DNA of 46,076 nucleotides, taken from positions 1-46,076 of the forward strand of contig JBMZCV010000017.1 of the NCBI GenBank assembly GCA_049613665.1. The letters run 5' to 3'. Below are positions 38,805-46,076 of the stretch, one piece after another (within the stretch, counting starts at the first letter, position 1; the number at the start of each line of letters is the position of its first letter). The notes beneath the pieces were generated by a model. The model had not been told where the DNA came from, searched no databases, and saw nothing but the letters and a program-made list of their open reading frames with translations. A program made the position numbers and the translations under genes. The DNA comes from JBMZCV01 sp049613665 (GTDB lineage: Bacteria > Bacteroidota > Bacteroidia > Chitinophagales > UBA2359).

Positions 38805-41789
38805 ATGCTAAACAATAAATTACTTTTTTTACTTGTAATGTTCTGCTTTGGCTTACATACTGAAATGAGCAAGGCACAAGTTTCGGAAAACGACTCGCTG
38901 GAGTTGGTGAATTTTTATTATGCAATAGGAATGGAAGATTTCGATTTTGAGCATAATTGGTTAGAGAAGCCTGTTTCTGAGTGGTATGGTGTTTATTTAA
39001 CAAATAATGGTATTGCTATAAAAGAAATTGTTTTACTTAATATGGAAGTTACAGGCATTATTTCTGATATAGATTTACCTTATTTAGAAAAGTTAGAGAT
39101 ATTTGGAAGTTATTTATTAGGCAGTATTCCAGATTTTAGTAGCTTACCTAATTTAGAACATTTAAATATTCAAAGTAATCAATTAACAGGCAGTATTCCA
39201 GATTTTAGTAGCTTACCTAATTTAGAATATTTGGATGTTCAAAATAATCAATTAACAGGCGAAATTCCAGATTTTAATAACTTATCTAATTTAGAATATT
39301 TGGATGTTCAAAATAATCAATTAACAGGCGAAATTCCAGATTTTAATAACTTATCTAATTTAGAATATTTGGATGTTCAAAATAATCAATTAATAGGTAG
39401 TATTCCAGATTTTAGCAGCTTACCTAATTTAGAATATTTAGATGTTCAAAGTAATCAATTAACAGATAGTATTCCAGATTTTAACTTACCTAATTTAGAA
39501 TTATTAGAACTAACTAATAATAATTTAATAGGTAATATTCCAAATTTTAATAATTTATCTAGTTTAAAAATTTTAAATATTTGGGATAATCAATTAATAG
39601 GGGAGATTCCAGATTTTAGCAACTTACCTAATTTAGAACGGCTATGTCTTAGCTTTAATAATTTAACAGGCGAGATTCCAAATTTTAATTTACCAAGTTT
39701 AAAAGAATTAGACTTCCAATTTAATCAATTAACAGGAATTCCAAATTTTAACTTACCAAGTTTAGAGTTATTAAATTTTCGTTATAATGAATTAATAGGT
39801 AGTATTCCAAATTTTAGTAACTTACTTAATTTAAAGGAATTGTATCTTCAAGTTAATGGATTAACAGGAGTAATTCCAGATTTTAATTTACCAAATTTAG
39901 AAAGGTTAATACTTAATCGTAATCAATTAACAGGAGTTATTCCAAACTTTAGCAATTTACCGAATTTAGAATTATTATCTGTTTGCGATAATAACTTGTT
40001 TGGAGCTATTCCAAATTTTGAAAACTGCCCTAATTTAAGCTTGGGAAATGATGATTTTTATTGTGTGCAGCCTGTTGAAACAATAAAAGGCACAATTTTC
40101 CAAAACGAAAACCAAAATTGCACTTTTAACAATAATGAAAATACTATTCCACAAGGAAAAATTTTAGTAAATGGCGGAGAGACTTATGCTTTTTCTGATG
40201 AAAATGGAGAATATACCATTGGTTTAGATACAGGAACTTATGTGATTAGCTATTTGCCACCAAATCAACTTTGGGAACAAACTTGCTTAAACGAATTGGA
40301 AACTTATACGATTACCATTGAATCTTATGATGATGTGATTGAAAATATAAATTTCGCAAATGAAGTACTAATTGATTGTGCTTTAATGGACGTAAACATC
40401 AACACACCTTTGCAAAGGCGTTGTTTTACCAATACTTACACGGTGCAATATTGCAATGAAGGTACAGAAACAGCGGAAGATGCTTATGTAGAAATCTATT
40501 TTGAGGAGGAAATCGTAGTGCTAGATGCTTCTATGCCTTACACGATTGACGATGATGAGATTTATATTTTTGAGTTGGGCGATGTCGGTATTGGGCAATA
40601 TGGCTCGTTTACAGTAACAGATTCTATCTCTTGCGAAGCGGTTTTGGGAAGTGCAGTTTGTGCGATGGCTTATATTTATCCAGACAATCATTGCCGAGAA
40701 ATAAGCGAAGAATGGGACGGTTCAGATATGGAAGTTTCGGCAGATTGTTTGGAAGATATTGTGCGTTTTTATATCGCCAACAATGGCGAAGCAATGGAAG
40801 ACAGTTTGACATATAGAATGTATGATGACGATGTGTTGTCGGCTGTTGTGAAATACAAACTCAATGCTGCCGAAACTTTGGAAGTTGATTATGAAGCCGA
40901 TGGTACTACTTATCGCCTTATTGCAGAGCAGCATCCAGCACATCCATCAAAAGAATATTCGCAGGCCGTAGTAGAATTGTGTGGTACTTTGCCTTTCTCG
41001 TTAGGCTTTGTGACTTCGCAAACGATGGAAAATACCGAGTCTTTTTTTCATACACATTGCGAAGAAATCATTGGCAGCTTTGACCCAAATGATAAGTTAG
41101 TTATCCCAAAAGGTATTGGCGAAGCTCACAACATAGAAGCTAACACAGATTTGGAATATAAAATTCGCTTTCAAAATACAGGAAACGATACGGCTTTTCA
41201 AGTCATAGTTGTAGATACTTTAGATGTCGCACACCTCGATATGTCCACTTTTGAAACCCTAAATTCGAGCCATGATTATAGTTTAGAAATCGTAGATGGC
41301 GAAATTTTACGCTTTACTTTTTCCGATATTTTGCTAGTAGATAGCAATGCAAATGAACCTATGAGTCATGGTTTCGTGAGTTTCAAAATCAATCAAATGC
41401 TAGATAATGAAGTCGGCACAGTTATCGAAAATCAAGCTTATATTTTCTTCGATTACAATCAACCCATTCTTACACCGCTTGCATCCAGCACGATTTGGGA
41501 AGAGCCACCATTTTTAGAAACAAGCATTTTTGAGTTTGAAAACTCGCAAGCGAAAATTTATCCCAATCCAGCGAAAGACATCTTTTATATAGATTTTTCA
41601 GCAACAAAACAACATATTGAAACGGCAGAAATAGAAATTTATGATGTGTTTGGCCGTTTGGTTTTGGCACAAAAAATAAATGCAGATTTGAATAAAGTAG
41701 GTGTTTCTAGCTTGGAAAATGGTGTTTATGTATATAAAATAGTGGGCGAAAAAGATGTGTTAGGAAGTGGCAAAATAATGGTACAGTAG
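38805..41789 (+). CDS. Large secreted leucine-rich-repeat protein with T9SS tail
   Basis: 994 residues. Signal peptide about 1-24 (ending SKAQ). Residues about 85-410 are some 14 leucine-rich repeats of 20-23 residues with the plant-type consensus LxxLdvqxNqLTGxIPdF. Residues about 425-490 form a CnaB/carboxypeptidase-like beta domain (TIKGTIFQ, GGETYAFSDENGEYTIGLDT). Repeated Ig-like regions follow, with FDPNDKLVIPKG at about 758 marking a DUF11/DUF7619-like module. The last 75-80 residues (IYPNPAKDIFYIDFS ... SLENGVYVYKIV) are a type A T9SS domain. It is probably a surface adhesin or interaction protein. The LRR section is more AT-rich than the C-terminal half and contains two identical tandem 69-bp units, a sign of recent expansion. 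Confidence 0.88.
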   Translation: MLNNKLLFLLVMFCFGLHTEMSKAQVSENDSLELVNFYYAIGMEDFDFEHNWLEKPVSEWYGVYLTNNGIAIKEIVLLNMEVTGIISDIDLPYLEKLEIFGSYLLGSIPDFSSLPNLEHLNIQSNQLTGSIPDFSSLPNLEYLDVQNNQLTGEIPDFNNLSNLEYLDVQNNQLTGEIPDFNNLSNLEYLDVQNNQLIGSIPDFSSLPNLEYLDVQSNQLTDSIPDFNLPNLELLELTNNNLIGNIPNFNNLSSLKILNIWDNQLIGEIPDFSNLPNLERLCLSFNNLTGEIPNFNLPSLKELDFQFNQLTGIPNFNLPSLELLNFRYNELIGSIPNFSNLLNLKELYLQVNGLTGVIPDFNLPNLERLILNRNQLTGVIPNFSNLPNLELLSVCDNNLFGAIPNFENCPNLSLGNDDFYCVQPVETIKGTIFQNENQNCTFNNNENTIPQGKILVNGGETYAFSDENGEYTIGLDTGTYVISYLPPNQLWEQTCLNELETYTITIESYDDVIENINFANEVLIDCALMDVNINTPLQRRCFTNTYTVQYCNEGTETAEDAYVEIYFEEEIVVLDASMPYTIDDDEIYIFELGDVGIGQYGSFTVTDSISCEAVLGSAVCAMAYIYPDNHCREISEEWDGSDMEVSADCLEDIVRFYIANNGEAMEDSLTYRMYDDDVLSAVVKYKLNAAETLEVDYEADGTTYRLIAEQHPAHPSKEYSQAVVELCGTLPFSLGFVTSQTMENTESFFHTHCEEIIGSFDPNDKLVIPKGIGEAHNIEANTDLEYKIRFQNTGNDTAFQVIVVDTLDVAHLDMSTFETLNSSHDYSLEIVDGEILRFTFSDILLVDSNANEPMSHGFVSFKINQMLDNEVGTVIENQAYIFFDYNQPILTPLASSTIWEEPPFLETSIFEFENSQAKIYPNPAKDIFYIDFSATKQHIETAEIEIYDVFGRLVLAQKINADLNKVGVSSLENGVYVYKIVGEKDVLGSGKIMVQ
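39172..39447 (+). repeat. Tandem 69-bp coding repeats in the LRR gene
   Basis: A 69-bp (23-residue) unit recurs. 39241-39309 and 39310-39378 are identical at every base I compared. The flanking units before (39172-39240) and after (39379 on) differ by several substitutions. All remain in frame and encode one LRR each, so copy number can change without breaking the protein. Confidence 0.85.
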
Positions 41790-41829
41790 AGAATCACTCA
41801 ATGTGTCTAAAAAAAACATTCGTAAAAAA

Positions 41830-41860
41830 AAATGAGATGTAGCAATGCCACATCTCATTT
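41830..41860. terminator. Bidirectional terminator between convergent genes
   Basis: AAATGAGATGT (41830-41840) pairs with ACATCTCATTT (41850-41860) around a 9-nt loop, with an A-run before and a T-run after. It serves both the LRR gene and the GNAT gene. Confidence 0.88.
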
Positions 41861-41864
41861 TTTT

Positions 41865-42740
41865 TTATTTCTCAAATTTTTTACGCAAACCCAAACCGCT
41901 ATATCGCAGCCGAAAACCTGTGCGTTCATACAAACGACGTGCATCGTTTTCGTCTTTTACAACAAGCGTAGCCGTAGGTGCTTTTTTCGTCTCAAAAATC
42001 CATTGCAAAGCACGATTCAATAGTTTTGTGCCGATTTTTTTGCCTCTTTCTGCTTTTTTTACAGCCAAAAAATGAATGTGTCCATTGTTTTCGACTTGCA
42101 TTTCTATAAAAATATAAGCTATGAGCTGTTTTTCTTTCTTCAAAACAAAAAGCTTGAAACGCTCTTTTGGCAGTTCCAACATTTGTTTTGTGTCGTAATA
42201 AGTATTTGGAAAGTTGGCTTCATGCAGTTTTTCCAAAGCTTCAAAATCGCTTTTTTCGTAAAAATCTGTTATATTTTGCTCTTGTATTTTTCGAGCCTCC
42301 GCAAAATATTCATGGTTTAAGCCTCTCGATTCAAAACCTTTTTCAGTAAAAAAAGCAATTGTTTTTTCATTTTTAATATTCAAAAAATTGGTTGCTTCTT
42401 GCAATTTGCCAGCCATTTTTTCTAAAAAACATTTCCAGAGCATTTCAGCAACAACAGAAAAATCATAGTTTTCGGCCACAAAAATTCCCCATAGCCAAAA
42501 CTCGCTCCAATCGCTTTCGCACTCGCCACCAAACAAACCAACAACTTTTTTATCGTCAAAAGCTAAGAGAAAATAGCATTCTTCTCGGCTGTTTATATCT
42601 TCCAAATCGTTGAAAATATCATCGGCAATTGTGCCACAATGCAAGCAATGATTTTCGGCTTTTACATTGAGCAAAGCGATAAAATTTGCTATTTGCCGAA
42701 AATCTTTTAAGGTGGCTTTTCTAATATTTATTTTTTGCAT
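41865..42740 (-). CDS. Tandem GNAT acetyltransferase
   Basis: 291 residues. The N-terminal half (about 1-140) begins INIRKATLKDFRQIANFI and has GLFGGECESDWSEFWLWGIF and IAFFTEKGFE. The C-terminal half (about 150-291) is a canonical GNAT domain with HIHFLAVKKAERGKKIGTKL (the R-G-x-x-I/G-x-x-L acetyl-CoA loop) and NDARRLYERTGFR. The first domain lacks a clear Q/R-x-x-G-x-G/A loop and may be non-catalytic. Substrate unknown. It lies 40 bp downstream of the ABC permease gene on the same strand and may be in that operon. Confidence 0.82.
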   Translation of the reverse strand: MQKINIRKATLKDFRQIANFIALLNVKAENHCLHCGTIADDIFNDLEDINSREECYFLLAFDDKKVVGLFGGECESDWSEFWLWGIFVAENYDFSVVAEMLWKCFLEKMAGKLQEATNFLNIKNEKTIAFFTEKGFESRGLNHEYFAEARKIQEQNITDFYEKSDFEALEKLHEANFPNTYYDTKQMLELPKERFKLFVLKKEKQLIAYIFIEMQVENNGHIHFLAVKKAERGKKIGTKLLNRALQWIFETKKAPTATLVVKDENDARRLYERTGFRLRYSGLGLRKKFEK

Positions 42741-42780
42741 TTTTCAAAAAAAACAATTAAGTAAAAAAATAACTGAACTC

Positions 42781-44070
42781 TTAACTTCTAATCATCCATC
42801 TAGCAATTTCTCTAAAAGTTACTTTTTTGCCATACATCAAAATACCCACTCTATAGATTTTGGCCGCAATCCAGATGGTAAATAAAGCACCTCCCAACAA
42901 CAAACTCATAGATAACAACAGTTCCCAAAGCGGCACGCCAAAAGCAATGCGAAAAGGCATAATAATGGGTGAAAAGAATGGAATCATCGACGACCAAAAT
43001 GCAAGGCTACTGTTTGGATGTTCCATGATGGCAGTCAGTATAAAAATGGCGATAATGATAGGCACAGAAACAGGAAAAGTGAGGGTTTGGGCATCGCTAT
43101 CGTCATTTACGGCAGAGCCTAATCCAGCAAAAAGAGCAGCATATAACAAATAGCCACCAATAAAATAAATAATAAAACTCACTATCAATTGGAAAAGCGG
43201 CAGCTCGGTAAATTGCGTTTGCAACTGCTCAATAAGTTCTTGAGCCTGCTGCATATCGCCTTCATTCATACCGTTTGCGGTCGTTGGCATATCGAACATA
43301 CTCAACATAAAAAGGCTCAAAAAGCTATTGATAAAGAATAACAAGACTATCCAAATCGTAAATTGTGTGATTCCGACAGCACCAATGCCCGTTATTTTGC
43401 CTATCATCAGCTGAAATGGCCGCACCGATGAGAGCATAACTTCGACAATACGGTTTGTTTTTTCTTCCATAACGCCTTTCATCACCATTGCACCGTATAT
43501 AAAAATGACGATATACATCAAAAATGCCATCGTAAAACCAACGCTTGTCGCAATGCCTGTGCCGATATTGTTTTTTCCTGCCAGCGACACTTCATTGAGC
43601 GAAATACTGACTTTTTGCGAGTTGTCAAAATCTTTTTCGGCTAGTCCCAATTCTTTCAAGCGTAACCGCCTAATTTCTTTTGCAATTTCATTTTCGATAT
43701 AATATTTGGCAGACATTCCCAACAAATTGTCGGAATAATATTTTATGCCATTAGGGTTTTTAATATCTATTTTAGGTATGTGTAACACACCATCATAATC
43801 CAATTCTTGGTAATATTCTCGTAAGTCGGCTAAATTTTTTTTGTCTGGAATAAAATATAAAGTACCATCTTTTCGGTCTGCAATTTTTATTTGGCCAGAA
43901 TCATCTTTTATCGCAATTCTCATTTTTTCGGAGCTATAAGCCAACAAAACAAACTGCACGACAAACAATAAAATAAAGCTAATAGGAACAAGCAAAGTCG
44001 TAATGATAAAAGATTTTTTCTTTACTCGTGTCAAATATTCACGCTGAAAAATGAGCCATATCGTTTTCAT
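42781..44070 (-). CDS. natB: ABC-2 type transporter permease (NatB-like)
   Basis: 429 residues. The N-terminal part has a span at about 23-46 after FQREYLTRVKKKSFIITTLL. A long extracytoplasmic loop (about 47-180) is followed by five more spans, with MKGVMEEKTNRIVEVMLSSV preceding the second group, a motif typical of the ABC-2/NatB family. The ATPase partner is encoded 55 bp upstream. Such pairs export sodium, drugs or other compounds; the substrate cannot be deduced and the symbol rests on family resemblance only. Confidence 0.85.
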   Translation of the reverse strand: MKTIWLIFQREYLTRVKKKSFIITTLLVPISFILLFVVQFVLLAYSSEKMRIAIKDDSGQIKIADRKDGTLYFIPDKKNLADLREYYQELDYDGVLHIPKIDIKNPNGIKYYSDNLLGMSAKYYIENEIAKEIRRLRLKELGLAEKDFDNSQKVSISLNEVSLAGKNNIGTGIATSVGFTMAFLMYIVIFIYGAMVMKGVMEEKTNRIVEVMLSSVRPFQLMIGKITGIGAVGITQFTIWIVLLFFINSFLSLFMLSMFDMPTTANGMNEGDMQQAQELIEQLQTQFTELPLFQLIVSFIIYFIGGYLLYAALFAGLGSAVNDDSDAQTLTFPVSVPIIIAIFILTAIMEHPNSSLAFWSSMIPFFSPIIMPFRIAFGVPLWELLLSMSLLLGGALFTIWIAAKIYRVGILMYGKKVTFREIARWMIRS

Positions 44071-44125
44071 AAAAAATTTTTATAGTTGTGAGACGAAGTA
44101 ATTGTGTTGTTATTTTACAAAAAAA

Positions 44126-45022
44126 TTAGTTTTGACTAACCTGTTGTATAAAAATTTCGTTGAGCGAAGGCAAAATTTCATTAAAACCATGCACTTCTAC
44201 ATCGTTTGCAATAAGCTGTTGCAAGGCTTCATTTGGCGATTGTTCTGGCCGCATTTGAATAATAAAACCTTCTTTGTCTTGTTGAATGATATTGATGTCT
44301 TCGGTTTCAAAAGTAGGCAGTTCGCCTATGTAATTGACTTGATATTTATTTTCTTTAAATCTATTTTTCAAACCTTTAACATCTCCTTCCAAGAGTATTT
44401 TTCCTTTGTTTATCAAAGCTATTTGCTCACATATTTCCTCCACTTGCTCCATTCTGTGTGTCGAAAAGATAATGGTTGCTCCTTGTTCTTTTAAATTAAA
44501 AATTTCGTCTTTTATCAAATTGGCATTGATAGGGTCGAGGCCAGAAAATGGTTCATCTAAAATGATAAGGCTTGGCTGATGCAAAACCGTAGTGATAAAC
44601 TGAATTTTTTGCTGCATACCTTTCGAAAGTTCACCAACTTCTTTTTTCCACCAATCCGTAATTTCAAATTTATTGAGCCAATAGTCAATTTGCGTTTTGG
44701 CCTTTTGATACGACATGTTTTTGAGTCTCGCCAAATACAATAACTGCTCTCCTACTTTCATTTTTTTATACAAACCACGTTCTTCGGGCATATAACCGAT
44801 GTAGTGGTGTCGGGCGACATTCGGTGGCAAATCTGCAAGGGTAATCGTGCCGCTATCTTGATACAAAATATTTGTAATCATGCGAATAAGCGTCGTTTTG
44901 CCTGCTCCATTTGGGCCTAAAAGACCAAAAATAGCTTGTTTAGGAATGCTCAAGCTAATGTTATCGACAGCTTTTGTATTTTCAAAAGTTTTGCTCACTT
45001 CTTTTATTGTCAATAAATCCAT
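44126..45022 (-). CDS. natA: ABC transporter ATP-binding protein (NatA-like)
   Basis: 298 residues from the ATG at 45022 (MDLLTIKEVSKTF); the longer frame from 45073 has no supporting feature. Walker A is GPNGAGKTTL, the Q-loop region MPEERGLYKKM, the signature GELSKGMQQKIQF, Walker B LIILDEPFSGLDP, and the H-loop FSTHRMEQVEEI. A C-terminal extension of about 75 residues (VKGLKNRFKENKYQV onward) fits the DUF4162 tail of this subfamily. It powers the permease encoded immediately downstream. All catalytic residues appear intact. Confidence 0.93.
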   Translation of the reverse strand: MDLLTIKEVSKTFENTKAVDNISLSIPKQAIFGLLGPNGAGKTTLIRMITNILYQDSGTITLADLPPNVARHHYIGYMPEERGLYKKMKVGEQLLYLARLKNMSYQKAKTQIDYWLNKFEITDWWKKEVGELSKGMQQKIQFITTVLHQPSLIILDEPFSGLDPINANLIKDEIFNLKEQGATIIFSTHRMEQVEEICEQIALINKGKILLEGDVKGLKNRFKENKYQVNYIGELPTFETEDINIIQQDKEGFIIQMRPEQSPNEALQQLIANDVEVHGFNEILPSLNEIFIQQVSQN

Positions 45023-45173
45023 ACATTTAATTTTTGTTTTTGATGCCGAAAAAGTATTTTTTAAAATTGTCACAACATAAATAGCTATGCTTAAACAACC
45101 TCCTAACGATAAGTCGTTTTCAAGCTAAATAACTTACAAAATATAGTGTTTTTTTTCGCTTTTTTACAAAAAA

Positions 45174-45227
45174 AAACACTATGAGTTTTTTTCTTAATAT
45201 ACAAAAGAATGAAAACTCATAGTGTTT
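45174..45227. terminator. Terminator-like hairpin after the partial LRR gene
   Basis: AAACACTATGAGTTTT (45174-45189) is exactly complementary to AAAACTCATAGTGTTT (45212-45227), a 16-bp stem. The loop is 22 nt. On the minus strand a T-run follows. It lies 22 bp past the stop of the gene at 45250. Confidence 0.8.
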
Positions 45228-45249
45228 TGGAAATAAGATATACTACTAT

Positions 45250-46076
45250 TTATAGCAATATTTTTTCAATATCCATTTCTTCCAATTTTACTTTATCGGT
45301 ATCTTTAAGATTATTGCCTCTGCAATCTAGCTTTTTCAGATTTGGCAATTTTTTATCTATTTTAAATAAACTATTGCTTCTCAACTTGTTGTGGCTACAT
45401 AGCAAATATTCCAAATTTGGACAGTGATAAATATCACTCAAGCCTCGTAGCTCATTTTTATTGCAGTTGATTTGCAACAAACTTTTTAGCTGACGTACTC
45501 CTTTCAAACTACTGATTTGATGTTCAGCAACATTAATCGAAGTCAGGTTTTTGAGTTGTTGTAAACCAGATAGGTTACTTAATTTGTAGCTCAATTTATT
45601 GCGACTCGTTTTGTAAAAAGTTACTTTTTTCAATAGCAAAACTTTTTGCAACTCCTCGTCACTTGGCATTTCAGTATCTTCATCATGCTTCAATACAACA
45701 TTAAATGCTTTTTTCCATTGCTCCTCTAAGTTTTGCCACCAATTTTTTCGTTTTTGTGGCGTATTGAAATAACCTAATGCCGCAACTTTTGCATTTTTCT
45801 CTGCATCATCAGCAAGCGTTGACTGCTTTTTAGAATTAGCTCGTTTTTTACGACGCTTTTTAGTTGTTTTCTCTGCTACTTTCTCCTCAATCGCTGGTTC
45901 ATCTACTGCCGCTGCTTCTACAACAGGCGTTTCTATTGCTGCTTCTACAACAGGCGTTTCTGATACCTCTTCTACAACAGGTGTTTCTACTACTGCTGCT
46001 TCTACAACAGGCGTTTCTGATACCTCTTCTACAACAGGTGTTTCTACTACTGCTGCTTCTACAACAGGCGTTTCTG
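45250..46076 (-). CDS. C-terminal part of a leucine-rich-repeat protein with Val/Pro/Glu repeats (runs off the window)
   Basis: The frame is open from the stop at 45250 to the window end, about 274 residues, and has no start here. A start near 45693 (TTG) would cut off a clearly continuous protein. From the N-terminal side it shows a repeat region of ETPVVEAAVV / ETPVVEEVS units, a basic stretch (KKRRKKRANSKK), then FNTPQKRKNWWQNLEEQWKK. A leucine-rich-repeat part follows (LSNLSGLQQLKNLTSINV, LKGVRQLKSLLQINCNKN, CPNLEYLLCSHNKL, LPNLKKLDCRGNNL). No T9SS tail is present. The LRR type differs from the plant-type repeats at 38805. Cellular location and role are unknown; the acidic repeats suggest a flexible stalk or linker. 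Confidence 0.8.
   Translation of the reverse strand, partial: ETPVVEAAVVETPVVEEVSETPVVEAAVVETPVVEEVSETPVVEAAIETPVVEAAAVDEPAIEEKVAEKTTKKRRKKRANSKKQSTLADDAEKNAKVAALGYFNTPQKRKNWWQNLEEQWKKAFNVVLKHDEDTEMPSDEELQKVLLLKKVTFYKTSRNKLSYKLSNLSGLQQLKNLTSINVAEHQISSLKGVRQLKSLLQINCNKNELRGLSDIYHCPNLEYLLCSHNKLRSNSLFKIDKKLPNLKKLDCRGNNLKDTDKVKLEEMDIEKILL
45911..46076 (-). repeat. 57-bp tandem coding repeats (ETPVVE units)
   Basis: Read on the minus strand, units encoding ETPVVEAAVVETPVVEEVS (19 residues, 57 bp) repeat in frame nearly perfectly up to the window edge, with shorter variants (ETPVVEAAI, ETPVVEAAAV) nearer the C-terminus. More copies probably lie outside the window. Confidence 0.85.

Noticed and set aside
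39172..39999. Regularly spaced direct repeats that could suggest a CRISPR array
   Set aside because: The units are in frame and encode leucine-rich repeats; there are no unique spacers between identical short repeats.
45911..46076. Tandem repeats at the window end as a possible CRISPR or satellite
   Set aside because: They keep an open frame encoding ETPVVE units continuous with the LRR protein.

Overview
The window looks like a piece of a Bacteroidota (Cytophagia/Flavobacteria-like) chromosome. The DNA is AT-rich and starts lack Shine-Dalgarno sequences. Several genes are preceded by the TAnnTTTG minus-7 element typical of this phylum. Three (possibly four) proteins are type IX secretion (T9SS) cargo or look like it, and the T9SS outer-membrane protein PorV is encoded here. 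A TonB-dependent receptor has the usual carboxypeptidase-like N-terminal domain. I cannot name a genus. I see no rRNA, tRNA, CRISPR array or prophage.

Layout. 1-900: a decayed PD-(D/E)XK-like gene split by a small mobile element. 952-2913: a secreted PhoD-type phosphatase. 3150-9939: a minus-strand exopolysaccharide locus (Wzc-like chain-length regulator, flippase, glycosyltransferase, Wzy/ligase-like polymerase) whose gaps have been invaded by short repeats. 10.2-20.2 kb: envelope and hypothetical genes (barrel-like protein, OmpA lipoprotein, DUF4332, small membrane proteins, a highly charged protein, DUF4129, a T9SS cargo protein, a LysM glucosaminidase). 20.4-31.1 kb: mostly housekeeping (GNAT, RRM protein, RfbA, purine nucleoside phosphorylase, ClpP, ClpX, a ceramidase-like membrane enzyme, phosphatidylserine decarboxylase, isocitrate dehydrogenase). 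31.1-34.1 kb: a gene-poor stretch full of decayed repeats around porV. 34.1-46.1 kb: TonB receptor, helical hypothetical protein, a large leucine-rich-repeat T9SS protein, GNAT plus an ABC-2 exporter, and the end of a second leucine-rich-repeat protein that runs off the window.

The most notable content is non-coding: two dispersed families of short palindromic elements. Family A (about 166-225 bp without nested insertions) has terminal inverted repeats, apparent 5-6 bp target duplications and a core hairpin that covaries between copies. Family B (about 101-106 bp) begins with an AGTRC-CAA-GYACT hairpin and ends in TACTT. Two B copies sit inside A copies. Two B copies supply the last codons and stop of a protein gene, and a possible remnant does so for a third. 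A third, roughly 50-nt repeat occurs just downstream of two minus-strand genes. No transposase is present, so any mobilising enzyme must act in trans.
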